Below are positions 1 to 6,808 of a stretch of DNA of 9,552 nt, one piece after another (position 1 is the stretch's first letter; the number at the start of each line of letters is the position of its first letter). The stretch is from Caldifarciminota bacterium (lineage in GTDB: Bacteria > Hydrothermota > Tepidihabitantia > Tepidihabitantales > JAOUPE01). The stretch is taken from the NCBI GenBank assembly GCA_029880025.1, contig JAOUPE010000042.1:1-9552 (forward strand), in the 5' to 3' direction. Made by a program: the position numbers and the translations under genes. Under the pieces are notes generated by a model. That model had not been told where the DNA came from. It did no database searches and worked only from the letters and a program-made list of their open reading frames with translations.

Positions 1-37
1 CTAATATCCGGAAAGCATTATTTAATATGATATCCAT
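1..37 (-). CDS. 5' end of a leftward gene, product unknown (partial)
   Basis: Reading leftwards from 37, an ATG opens 12 codons (MDIILNNAFRIL) that run off the window edge without a stop. An AGGGAG Shine-Dalgarno sequence (complement of 47-52) lies nine bases before the ATG, which is ideal spacing and is the main reason to believe the start. The peptide resembles the N-terminus of some J-domain-like or uncharacterised proteins that begin with an N-x-F-R-(I/V)-L-G-L stretch, but that comes from memory and 12 residues cannot identify a family. If real, the gene diverges from rpsO and shares its upstream region. The + strand is also open from 3 to 86, but it has no start in view and is the weaker reading. 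Confidence 0.42.
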   Translation of the reverse strand, partial: MDIILNNAFRIL

Positions 38-219
38 TTGTAAACACTCCCTGGCAAAGCATGATGAGATCGAAATTTTGATGTAATATAGGATATCCCA
101 AATAATTACGAACTATTATCGAGTGTATTATTTTCTCAACCAGTTTTGAGTTCTTAGCCACTTTTTTCACGAATTCAATTTACTAAAAATCGGTCTGAAG
201 TCAATAGCTTTGATAAAGT

Positions 220-282
220 GATTACAGTGATTTAAGAAAAGATTACAGAGATTCAAAGAAAGATTACAGCGATTAGATGGAA
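220..282 (+). repeat. Three tandem 21-bp repeats, GATTACAGNGATT core
   Basis: The core GATTACAGNGATT occurs at 220-232, 241-253 and 262-274, exactly 21 bases apart, with N being T, A and C. The other eight bases of each unit are purine/A-rich (such as TAAGAAAA and CAAAGAAA) and less conserved. The units touch directly, so there are no spacers of the CRISPR kind. The period is two helical turns, so each core faces the same side of the DNA. The array could be a decayed intergenic repeat family or a row of binding sites; the sequence alone does not decide. Confidence 0.8.
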
Positions 283-290
283 GTAATTGG

Positions 291-520
291 ATTAGCCACA
301 GAGGCACTGAGAAGAAAGAGACAACAAGCAAGAAGACCAAAAAATATTAAACCACAGAAGGATACCGAAGCGTGTTTACTGTTTAGCGTTTAATGAAAAT
401 CGTATCGTTAAACCACAGACGAAACAGGCATCGAAAAATAATTAATGAAAGATTGACTACTTTTGTGATAATCTCGTGGTTTGACTTCTTTATTCTTTCT
501 GATTTCTCTGCTGCCTCATC
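291..520. repeat. Scattered CCACAGA-type intergenic repeats, direct and inverted
   Basis: ATTAGCCACAGA at 291-302 is followed by two identical 12-mers TTAAACCACAGA at 347-358 and 408-419. Downstream of the first copy comes GAGGCACTGAGAAGAAAGA (301-319). On the minus strand, AAACCACGAGAT (complement of 471-482) and a gapped relative of the GAGGCA...GAAAGA stretch (complement of 494-517) occur in the same relative order, suggesting an inverted, eroded copy. Accessory repeats of the CCACAGAGGCACAGAGA kind are, as I recall, found between genes in many unrelated bacteria and archaea. Direct copies are clear; the inverted copy is less certain. Confidence 0.5.
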
Positions 521-742
521 TGTATCGTATTCTCAGTATCTCGGCATGAAAATTATTGACAATTTCAATAGGATGCTCCCCTAAGCTGCTAATACTAATC
601 CATTTTTGCCTCTATTTAAAATCATATTTTGTCCTGTTTCACCATCATTTGGTTACTAATTTTTGGTATCAAAGCCAATCGTAGAAGAATGTTGTTTATT
701 GTTAATGTGTTGAATTTCTAATCAATCTTGCAAAACTTATTA

Positions 743-771
743 TTGACAAATAGAAAAATTTAGTTTAGATT
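743..771 (+). promoter_or_regulatory. Probable sigma-70-type promoter for rpsO
   Basis: A perfect TTGACA (743-748) is followed after 17 bases by TAGATT (766-771), which matches four of six positions of TATAAT. Transcription would start near 777-779, almost on the Shine-Dalgarno sequence of rpsO, leaving a leader of only about ten bases. That is short for a ribosomal protein gene, so a further promoter upstream is possible. Confidence 0.5.
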
Positions 772-777
772 AAACAC

Positions 778-782
778 GGAGG
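778..782 (+). promoter_or_regulatory. Ribosome binding site of rpsO
   Basis: GGAGG lies six bases before the ATG at 789. It is one of only a few strong Shine-Dalgarno sequences in this gene block and fixes the rpsO start. Confidence 0.8.
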
Positions 783-788
783 ACAAAT

Positions 789-1058
789 ATGGCATTGACG
801 AAAAATAAGAAAACTAAGCTGATTGATACGGTTCAGCTGCATAAAACCGATACTGGTTCTCCAGAAGTTCAGATTGCGATTCTGACCGAGCGGATTAACC
901 AGTTGACCGGACATCTCAAGGTCCATAAGAAGGATAAACATTCCCGGCGCGGTTTGATTAAATTAGTTAATGAAAGAAGACGTCACCTAAATTATCTTTT
1001 AACTCATCATAAGGAGCGCTATACGCAAATCGTAGAAAAACTAAGTCTACGCGTATAG
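789..1058 (+). CDS. rpsO: 30S ribosomal protein S15
   Basis: Primary 16S rRNA-binding protein of the small subunit; it binds the central-domain three-way junction early in 30S assembly. The 89 residues match the usual family length. The family core is plain to see: DTGSPEVQIA (residues 21-30), the L-T-x-R-I-x-x-L-T-x-H-L-K run that follows, then HKKDKHSRRGL (46-56) and the RRR-H-L-N-Y-L segment near 63-70, which together form the RNA-contacting helices. The start is supported by GGAGG six bases upstream and by the normal MALT-type N-terminus. It is followed nine bases later by pnp, the standard partner. In some bacteria S15 represses its own mRNA through a structured leader; with the promoter seen here there would be no room for one. 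Confidence 0.98.
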   Translation: MALTKNKKTKLIDTVQLHKTDTGSPEVQIAILTERINQLTGHLKVHKKDKHSRRGLIKLVNERRRHLNYLLTHHKERYTQIVEKLSLRV

Positions 1059-1067
1059 CCTTAAAAA

Positions 1068-3161
1068 ATGCATCGCCTTGAGATTACAGTCAGCGGTCGA
1101 GTATTAAGTATTGAGACCGGTTTAGTAGCACGCCAGGCATCCGGCGGGGTATTGGTTCGTTATGGCGATACCGTTGTCCTAACCAGTGCGGTTTGTAAAA
1201 AAGAGGTCGGCGAATGGTCCGATTTCTTCCCATTAGTGGTTGACTATCGGGAACTGGCTTATGCGGCGGGCAAGATACCGGGTGGATTCTTCAAACGGGA
1301 AGGCAAGCCGCGTGACAAAGAGATTCTTTCCTCCCGGCTAATCGACCGTCCGATTCGACCCTTTTTCCCAAAAAACTTCCGCAACGAAACCCAAATCACC
1401 AGTTTTCTGCTCTCAAGCGATTTAGAAAATGAAAGCGACGTGTTGGGTATAGTCGGCGCTTCGGCTGCGCTTACTATCTCGGAGATTCCTTTTCAGGGAC
1501 CAATCGGTGCGGTCCGGATTGGTAAGATTGATGGTGAATTTGTCGTTAATCCTTTACTTTCCGATTTAGAAAAAGCGGTTTTGCAACTGGTAATCTGCGG
1601 CACTAAAGATTCGATAATAATGCTGGAGGGAACCGCTCATGAAGCTTCGGTTGAGGATTTGAAGCAAGCGTTGAAAACCGCCCAGCCCGAAATCATAAAA
1701 ATCATCGAATTCCAGGAGGAACTCCAGAGAGTTGCCAGTAAACCAAAACTGGTCGTCCCCGATGAATTGGTTCCTAAAGACCTGGAAAACGAAGTCAGGG
1801 AAAAGACTACCGCCGCAATCATTTCTGCCAACAATATTACCGATAGAGAAGAACGGAATGATACCCTTTACGATATTGCCGACAGGACAGTAAAAGAATT
1901 AGAAGAAAAATATCCAGACTGCCGGGGTCCGGTTTTTGAGGTGCTCGACAGTATCGCTCAAGCGGATACCCGGAGAAGAATCCTCGAAGAAAAAAAGCGA
2001 CTCGACGGTCGGGAAATCGAAGAAATCAGACCAATCAGCTGTGCCATTGGCGTTCTGCCCCGCACTCATGGCTCGGCACTATTCACCCGTGGTCAAACCC
2101 AATGCTTAGCCGTAACCACTTTAGGGACCAAGAGTGACGAACAGATTGTCGATGACGTTGAAATCGAAAAGTCGAAATCTTTTATGCTGCACTATAACTT
2201 TCCACCGTTCGCTACCGGTGAGGTGAAACCTTTGCGTGGACCATCAAGACGGGAAATTGGACATGGTGCGCTTGCCGAGCGTTCACTTGAACCACTCCTG
2301 CCCAATGAAGAATCTTTTCCTTATACGATTCGGGTCGTGTCCGATATTTTAGAATCGAATGGCTCATCCTCAATGGCAACGGTCAGCGGCTCCTCGCTCT
2401 CCCTGATGGACGCTGGTGTGCCAATCAAAGCTCCGGCGGCTGGTATCGCAATGGGCTTAGTAAAGGAAAACAATCAGTATGTAATTCTTACCGATATCAT
2501 TGGGGCTGAAGACCATTACGGTGATATGGATTTTAAGGTGGCGGGCACCAAACAAGGCATTACCGGGATTCAACTCGACATTAAAATTTCTGGCATCCCA
2601 ATCGAAATATTAACCGAGGCGTTAACTCAGGGATTTAATGCTTACCACCAAATCCTGGATATTATGGCAAAAACCATCGACCGACCCCGACAATCGATAT
2701 CACAATATGCACCAAAAATAATTGCGTTTAAAATCCCGGTCGATAAGATTGGTGAAGTGATTGGTCCGGGTGGCAAGATGATTCGAAAAATCATTGAAGA
2801 AACCGGGGTCGAAATCGATATCGAAGATGATGGTAAAGTAACAATATCAGCACCATCAACTGATGCGCTCGAGGCGGGTCGAGCTCGAGTCGCCAGCATT
2901 GTTCAGGAGGTCGAGGTTGGTAAATTTTATTTGGGCAAAGTGAAACGCATCACCAACTTTGGGGCTTTTGTTGAAGTCCTGCCTGGTAAGGAAGGGCTGC
3001 TTCATATCTCTCGAATGGCTCCGTATCGGGTGAAACGGGTTGAAGACGTGGTTAAAGTTGGCGACCAGATTGAAGTTAAATGTATCGGTATCGATGATTT
3101 GGGCAGAATCAATCTTGCTCGTTTGGAAACAAAAAAGCAAGGTGAGAATAACAATCACTAA
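1068..3161 (+). CDS. pnp: Polynucleotide phosphorylase (polyribonucleotide nucleotidyltransferase)
   Basis: A 3'-5' phosphorolytic exoribonuclease that releases nucleoside diphosphates and takes part in mRNA turnover, working as a trimeric ring in the cytoplasm. The 697 residues carry the complete bacterial layout: first RNase PH domain (about 1-145, with GGFFKREGKPRDKEI at 72-86 and R-L-I-D-R-P-I-R-P-F-F), helical linker (about 150-300), second RNase PH domain (about 310-545), KH domain (about 550-610, GPGG loop at 566-569) and C-terminal S1 domain (about 617-688). D482, D488 and K490 in EDHYGDMDFK line up with the catalytic D486, D492 and K494 of the E. coli enzyme, so it should be active. 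The gene begins nine bases after rpsO with no Shine-Dalgarno sequence, which suggests translation coupled to rpsO. Confidence 0.98.
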   Translation: MHRLEITVSGRVLSIETGLVARQASGGVLVRYGDTVVLTSAVCKKEVGEWSDFFPLVVDYRELAYAAGKIPGGFFKREGKPRDKEILSSRLIDRPIRPFFPKNFRNETQITSFLLSSDLENESDVLGIVGASAALTISEIPFQGPIGAVRIGKIDGEFVVNPLLSDLEKAVLQLVICGTKDSIIMLEGTAHEASVEDLKQALKTAQPEIIKIIEFQEELQRVASKPKLVVPDELVPKDLENEVREKTTAAIISANNITDREERNDTLYDIADRTVKELEEKYPDCRGPVFEVLDSIAQADTRRRILEEKKRLDGREIEEIRPISCAIGVLPRTHGSALFTRGQTQCLAVTTLGTKSDEQIVDDVEIEKSKSFMLHYNFPPFATGEVKPLRGPSRREIGHGALAERSLEPLLPNEESFPYTIRVVSDILESNGSSSMATVSGSSLSLMDAGVPIKAPAAGIAMGLVKENNQYVILTDIIGAEDHYGDMDFKVAGTKQGITGIQLDIKISGIPIEILTEALTQGFNAYHQILDIMAKTIDRPRQSISQYAPKIIAFKIPVDKIGEVIGPGGKMIRKIIEETGVEIDIEDDGKVTISAPSTDALEAGRARVASIVQEVEVGKFYLGKVKRITNFGAFVEVLPGKEGLLHISRMAPYRVKRVEDVVKVGDQIEVKCIGIDDLGRINLARLETKKQGENNNH

Positions 3162-3209
3162 AAAATTGCAGTTAGAAATATCTACTCCAAACCAATATCA
3201 TTTACATCA

Positions 3210-4475
3210 ATGACTAAAGATTTAATTAATAAGACCTTGCTTCCTTCTGGTCTTCGGGTCATTACCGAGAAACTTCCCTATCTCCATTCGATTGCCCTGG
3301 GTATTATTTTTGACCGTGGTTCTCGGGATGAAGCGGAAAACGAACAGGGCATCTCTCATCTTTTAGAGCATATGTTTTTTAAGGGCACGACCAACCGGAC
3401 TGCTAGAGAAATTTCGATTTTCGCCGAATCCAAAGGGACCATCATCGATGGCTTTACCTCTAAAGAGAATACCGGGGTCTATGCCCGATTCCTTTCGGAA
3501 AATTTCGCCCCAATAATTGACCTCTCCTGCGAGGTATTGTCTTCACCCTTGTTTGCCGCTAATGAATTAGAAAAGGAAAAAGGGGTCATTTATGAAGAGA
3601 TAAAATCAGCCCAAGAAGACCCGGAAGACCAGATGTTAAATTTACTCTTCAAAGTTCTGTATGAACCACATCCGATGGGTTTTCCGATAACCGGAACCCT
3701 CCAAAGCTTAGAACCAATCGATGCCCAAGCGCTGCGTAATTATTACCAGAAGAATTATGGCAAAAGAAGTGCAATAGTTGTCGGCGTTGGTGAAATCGAA
3801 CATAATGCGTTATGTGACCTAATTTCGGAAAAGTTGAATATTGCCCAAGACGATTCCAAAAATTCCCGAATGACACCCAATTTTAAAAAACCCAACTACC
3901 AGTTTGAACCGCGCCAGGAATTGACCCAGGTTTTTGTTAGTATGGCAAAACCGATCTTTTCTTTTCAAGACGAACGGCGTTATGCCCTCTCGGTTCTGAA
4001 TACTGCTTTGGGTGGTGGATTGTCTTCAAGATTGTTCCAGCGCTTGCGCGAAGAAGAGGGTCTGGTCTATACCATTTCTTCATTTGTTGACCTATTTCTG
4101 GACAGCGGAATATTAGGCGTTTATTTTGTTACCGATTATAAGAAGTTGGCAAAAGGGATAAATACCGTTTTAGAGGAAATTAACAAACTGCGGCAACAAA
4201 AATTTCAGCCCGAAGAGTTCGAGACCGCCTCCAATCTTACCAAGAGTTCAATACTCTTAGCCCTGGAAAATCCTTTAAGCCGAATGATGCGGTTAGCAAA
4301 AACCGAATTGCTTTTAAAACGAGTATTAACGGTTGATGAAACCCTGGCTGCCTATAATCGCCTTACTTTAGATAGTTTGAACACATTGATTGAAGAGGTA
4401 CTGCCTGACGACGATTTTTTTATCAGTTGTGTTGGACCATTAAAGGAAAATGACCTGCACCCTTTTTTCACATAA
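3210..4475 (+). CDS. M16 family zinc metallopeptidase (processing peptidase-like)
   Basis: A pitrilysin-clan peptidase of the short, about 420-residue class related to mitochondrial processing peptidase beta; such proteins usually form dimers that enclose short peptides. The inverted zinc motif HLLEH is at residues 50-54 (H50 and H54 ligands, E53 catalytic base). E130 in VIYEEI is at the expected distance (76 residues past H54) for the third ligand. The C-terminal half carries GGGLSSRLFQ (268-277) and R274/Y287, the arginine-tyrosine pair of this family, so both halves look intact. No signal peptide is seen, so it is probably cytoplasmic. It follows pnp after 48 bases without an evident ribosome binding site. 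An M16 gene next to pnp is a common bacterial arrangement. The natural substrate is unknown. Confidence 0.93.
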   Translation: MTKDLINKTLLPSGLRVITEKLPYLHSIALGIIFDRGSRDEAENEQGISHLLEHMFFKGTTNRTAREISIFAESKGTIIDGFTSKENTGVYARFLSENFAPIIDLSCEVLSSPLFAANELEKEKGVIYEEIKSAQEDPEDQMLNLLFKVLYEPHPMGFPITGTLQSLEPIDAQALRNYYQKNYGKRSAIVVGVGEIEHNALCDLISEKLNIAQDDSKNSRMTPNFKKPNYQFEPRQELTQVFVSMAKPIFSFQDERRYALSVLNTALGGGLSSRLFQRLREEEGLVYTISSFVDLFLDSGILGVYFVTDYKKLAKGINTVLEEINKLRQQKFQPEEFETASNLTKSSILLALENPLSRMMRLAKTELLLKRVLTVDETLAAYNRLTLDSLNTLIEEVLPDDDFFISCVGPLKENDLHPFFT

Positions 4476-4487
4476 ATTTTTAGAAAT

Positions 4488-4492
4488 GGAGG
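4488..4492 (+). promoter_or_regulatory. Ribosome binding site of the alanine dehydrogenase-like gene
   Basis: GGAGG sits four bases before the ATG at 4497, in the 21-base gap after the M16 peptidase. It supports this start and independent translation initiation here. Confidence 0.75.
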
Positions 4493-4496
4493 ACCG

Positions 4497-5480
4497 ATGA
4501 AAACTTTATTCTTAAACGAAAAAGAGATAAAGAAAATTCTTACGATGGATGATACCCTGAAAGCGGTTGAGATGGCGTTTCGCGCCAAAGGGCAGGGCTC
4601 GCTTCAGATGCCGGCTAAAATGTATCTCTATTACGAATCCTATAATGGCGATTTGCGGGTGATGCCGTCCTATATACCTTCACTGGACATCTCAGGGGTC
4701 AAGGTGGTAAACGTTCATCCTCACAACCCTAAGAAATATCGACTGCTCAGTGTTATGGCAACGATACTGTTGGTTGACCCGGCTAATGGCTATCCAATCG
4801 GTATCTTTGACGGAACCTGGATTACCACGATGCGCACCGGTGCTGCTTCGGGTATCGCTTCTAAATACTTAGCCCGCAAAGATGCTTCGGTGCTGGCTCT
4901 GATTGGCGCTGGAGTTCAAGCCGAGACCCAGCTTGAGGCGGTGATAAAGGTCAGGAGAATTAAAAAAGTCAAGGTCTACGATATTATCCGTGCCATCAGC
5001 CAAAGGTTTGTTAAGAAATTTAAATATTTGGGTTTAGATTTTGAAATCTGCCCGACCGTGAAAGCATGTGTTGAAGGTGCTGACATCATCTGCACGGTTA
5101 CGCCGGTTCGCAAACCAATCGTTAAATCAGCCTGGGTCAAAGACGGTGCCCATATCAATGCGATGGGTGCGGATGCTCCAGGCAAAGAGGAACTCGAACC
5201 AGCGTTGTTAAAGCGTTCTAAGATTGTGATTGATGACTGGGAGCAGGCAAGTCATTCCGGTGAAATTAACGTGCCGTTAGCAAAAGGAGTTATCAGCAAG
5301 AAGGATATCTATGCCGAAATCGGGCAGGTTGTCACCGGTAAGAAAAAAGGCAGACCATCAGCCAATGCGATTACAATCTTCGATTCAACCGGACTCGGGG
5401 TCCAGGATTTGGTTACTGCCCATTTAGTTTACAAGGTTGCCAAAAAGAAAAAACTCGGCACCTGGTTACAGATTGTTTAA
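4497..5480 (+). CDS. Ornithine cyclodeaminase/mu-crystallin family dehydrogenase, probably alanine dehydrogenase
   Basis: An NAD(P)-dependent enzyme of the family that includes ornithine cyclodeaminase, archaeal-type L-alanine dehydrogenase and mu-crystallin. The 327 residues are full length. Visible hallmarks are the substrate-binding strand region G-D-L-R-V-M-P-S (51-58) with K69 in GVKVVNVHP, RTGAASG (113-119), the Rossmann nucleotide loop GAGVQA (137-142), and GADAPGKEEL (224-233) with the catalytic-type aspartate D226. Ornithine cyclodeaminases usually have GGDCPGKTEL at the last site; the GADAPGK form seen here is closer to the archaeal alanine dehydrogenase branch as I remember it. Reversible alanine/pyruvate interconversion would suit the nearby peptidase genes. 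The substrate remains an inference, and other imino-acid reductases of the family are possible. Confidence 0.85.
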   Translation: MKTLFLNEKEIKKILTMDDTLKAVEMAFRAKGQGSLQMPAKMYLYYESYNGDLRVMPSYIPSLDISGVKVVNVHPHNPKKYRLLSVMATILLVDPANGYPIGIFDGTWITTMRTGAASGIASKYLARKDASVLALIGAGVQAETQLEAVIKVRRIKKVKVYDIIRAISQRFVKKFKYLGLDFEICPTVKACVEGADIICTVTPVRKPIVKSAWVKDGAHINAMGADAPGKEELEPALLKRSKIVIDDWEQASHSGEINVPLAKGVISKKDIYAEIGQVVTGKKKGRPSANAITIFDSTGLGVQDLVTAHLVYKVAKKKKLGTWLQIV

Positions 5481-5488
5481 TTTTTGAT

Positions 5489-5599
5489 ATGAACCCCGCC
5501 CTTCTTGACCAACGAGAAAAAAGTTTTAGGTTATTTGCCAACAATTTAGCAGAATATTTTATAAAAATTTGTATTGATAAGAAAGGAAGGGCGGGGTGA
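5489..5599 (+). CDS. Possible 36-codon small ORF coupled to the first glycosyltransferase
   Basis: An ATG eight bases after the preceding stop opens 36 codons ending in TGA at 5597-5599. The stop overlaps the GTG start of the glycosyltransferase in the four bases GTGA, the usual sign of coupled translation. The peptide begins MNPALLDQREKSF, has an amphipathic-looking middle and ends in a basic KKGRAG. I do not recognise it. It has no Shine-Dalgarno sequence, and its start and end codons lie in the two arms of the inverted repeat at 5493-5597, so a ribosome translating it would open that stem. It could be a leader peptide or a chance frame. Confidence 0.35.
   Translation: MNPALLDQREKSFRLFANNLAEYFIKICIDKKGRAG
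5493..5597. repeat. GC-rich 12-bp inverted repeat over the glycosyltransferase start
   Basis: ACCCCGCCCTTC (5493-5504) and its exact reverse complement GAAGGGCGGGGT (5586-5597) enclose 81 AT-rich bases; a G-U and a U-A pair (5505/5585, 5506/5584) extend the stem to 14. In the mRNA the right arm includes the AAGGA/GGAAGG ribosome binding site (5583-5590) and the G and U of the GTG start, so folding would hide initiation of the glycosyltransferase. GC-rich arms around such an AT-rich stretch are unlikely by chance. An alternative is a 105-bp inverted-repeat element; only a 2-base GA is shared at its flanks, so support for that is thin. Confidence 0.75.
5583..5590 (+). promoter_or_regulatory. 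Ribosome binding site of the first glycosyltransferase, inside the stem
   Basis: AAGGA (5583-5587), followed by AGG, lies eight bases before the GTG start at 5596. Most of it belongs to the right arm of the inverted repeat, which makes access dependent on RNA folding. The second glycosyltransferase has no comparable site. Confidence 0.55.
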
Positions 5600-6762
5600 A
5601 GATTTGTATGGTCTCGGATGTATATTTTCCCTATGTCGGGGGTATACCCGAACACATATACAATCTATCTCAAGAATTAAGAAAACGTGGCCATGCCGTT
5701 AAAATTCTCACTTCTAATTTTGGCGGGACCACGGTCGAGACCTTAAAAGATAGTCCGGATGAAGAGCACGTCTATCGTATTGGTCAGGCACTTTTAATCC
5801 GTTCTAATAAATCTTTTGCCCGATTACCAATTGGCTGGCGCCCGATGGACAAAGTAAAAAGATTCTTAGAAAAAGAAAAGTTCGATGTTATCCATATTCA
5901 CGGCTCTTTAGCCCCAACTCTGCCAATAATCGCGATTCGACAATCCAAAGCAGTCAATGTTATCACCATCCATTCTTTCCAGCCCAAGAGTAAAGGCTAT
6001 ATGCTGTTCCGACCACTCCTTATGCCTTATCTTCGTAAGCTCGATGGATTGATTGCGGTATCGACCGATGCGCGCGATGCCTCGATGCGTTTCTTCCCGG
6101 GTGAGTATAAAGTGATTCCCAATGCTATTGATACCGAACTATTCAACCCTTCGGTAGTGCCGCTAACGCAGTTTTCTGATTCCCGACCAAAAATTCTCTT
6201 TCTCGGTCGTTTCGAGCCCAGAAAGGGCCTAAAGTATCTATTAAAAGCGTTACCTCATATCAAAAAAGAAATACCTGATATTCTACTCATCGTGGTCGGT
6301 ACCGGACTTTGGGGCTATGCTTACAAAGAATATATCAATAAAGAAGTCGAAAAAAACATTCACTTCGCTGGACTAATCTATAAGGAAAGACCTGCTTACT
6401 ATGCCACATGTGATGTCTTCTGCGCCCCCTCAATTGGTCACGAATCTTTCGGTATCATACTCTTAGAAGCAATGGCAACTGGCAAACCGGTCGTTGCTTC
6501 TGACATTGCTGGCTATCGGACGGTTATGGAAGATGGTAGACAGGGTTATCTTGTCCCTCCTTGTGCTCCTGAACAAATAGCAAAGGCGATTATCAAAATA
6601 TTGAGGGATTCTCAATTGGCAAAAAAAATGGGCGAGTCAGGCAGAAAAAAGGCACTCGAATATTCCTGGAACAACATTAGTCGACAGGTTGAGGCTTACT
6701 ATGAGGAGTTGATTGCTCGTTTTCACCGCATTAATCGATTCGCAAACTACGTTTTCTCCTAA
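5596..6762 (+). CDS. GT4 family glycosyltransferase (PimA-like), first of two tandem copies
   Basis: A retaining GT-B glycosyltransferase of family 4, the group of phosphatidylinositol mannosyltransferases and many lipid or polysaccharide glycosyltransferases; it would transfer a sugar from a nucleotide donor at the inner face of the membrane. In 388 residues it has the N-terminal glycine-rich loop VGGIPEH (14-20), a histidine at 126 (VITIH) where PimA-type enzymes have a catalytic one, the donor-site stretch GRFEPRKG (204-211; R205, K210), and E283-x7-E291 in ESFGIILLE. The GTG start is chosen because it aligns exactly with the ATG start of the neighbouring copy (both read MKICMVSDVY) and overlaps the small ORF stop. 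Sugar and acceptor cannot be told. Compared with the second copy it lacks one residue near 264 and the long C-terminal tail. Confidence 0.93.
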   Translation: MKICMVSDVYFPYVGGIPEHIYNLSQELRKRGHAVKILTSNFGGTTVETLKDSPDEEHVYRIGQALLIRSNKSFARLPIGWRPMDKVKRFLEKEKFDVIHIHGSLAPTLPIIAIRQSKAVNVITIHSFQPKSKGYMLFRPLLMPYLRKLDGLIAVSTDARDASMRFFPGEYKVIPNAIDTELFNPSVVPLTQFSDSRPKILFLGRFEPRKGLKYLLKALPHIKKEIPDILLIVVGTGLWGYAYKEYINKEVEKNIHFAGLIYKERPAYYATCDVFCAPSIGHESFGIILLEAMATGKPVVASDIAGYRTVMEDGRQGYLVPPCAPEQIAKAIIKILRDSQLAKKMGESGRKKALEYSWNNISRQVEAYYEELIARFHRINRFANYVFS

Positions 6763-6793
6763 TTGCATTGATTAATTTAAGTAATCGATTAAT
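6730..6793. repeat. 11-bp AT-rich inverted repeat between the glycosyltransferases
   Basis: ATTAATCGATT (6730-6740, inside the end of the first copy) is complementary to AATCGATTAAT (6783-6793, in the 46-base gap), with a 42-base loop. The arms are AT-rich and no U-tract follows, so it is not a classical terminator. It may be chance in AT-rich DNA. Confidence 0.4.
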
Positions 6794-6808
6794 AGAACCT
6801 CAGATTAT

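Larger units (their letters stand above)
38..788. other. Divergent intergenic region with decayed short repeats
   Basis: These 750 bases are AT-rich and hold no convincing gene. Bases 38-219 show nothing clear beyond the ribosome binding site of the leftward gene and a loose direct repeat ending in GATATCC near 24-35 and 85-98. Bases 220-282 hold three 21-bp tandem units, and 291-520 hold scattered CCACAGA-type repeats in both orientations. Bases 585-740 are T-rich; I see no gene, tRNA or stable hairpin there. The rpsO promoter lies at the right end. A 63-codon open frame at 393-584 crosses the repeat copies and does not read like a protein. Confidence 0.7.

Noticed and set aside
3..86. Open + strand frame entering from the left edge, possible 3' end of a gene
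   Set aside because: Only 27 codons with no recognisable end, and the opposite strand offers a start with a well-placed Shine-Dalgarno sequence.
134..149. Small hairpin CTCAA-loop-TTGAG
   Set aside because: Only five base pairs with no U-tract at a useful position; expected by chance.
220..282. CRISPR array
   Set aside because: The 21-bp units abut each other with no unique spacers, and no cas gene is present.
393..584. 63-codon open frame on the + strand upstream of rpsO
   Set aside because: It runs through direct and inverted copies of the intergenic repeats, has no ribosome binding site and reads like translated non-coding DNA.
38..788. Replication origin in the AT-rich intergenic region
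   Set aside because: No cluster of TTATNCACA-type DnaA boxes is visible and the neighbouring genes are not origin-linked.
5413..5655. 80-codon minus-strand frame over the gap before the first glycosyltransferase
   Set aside because: It overlaps two well-supported genes in the opposite direction and has no family resemblance.
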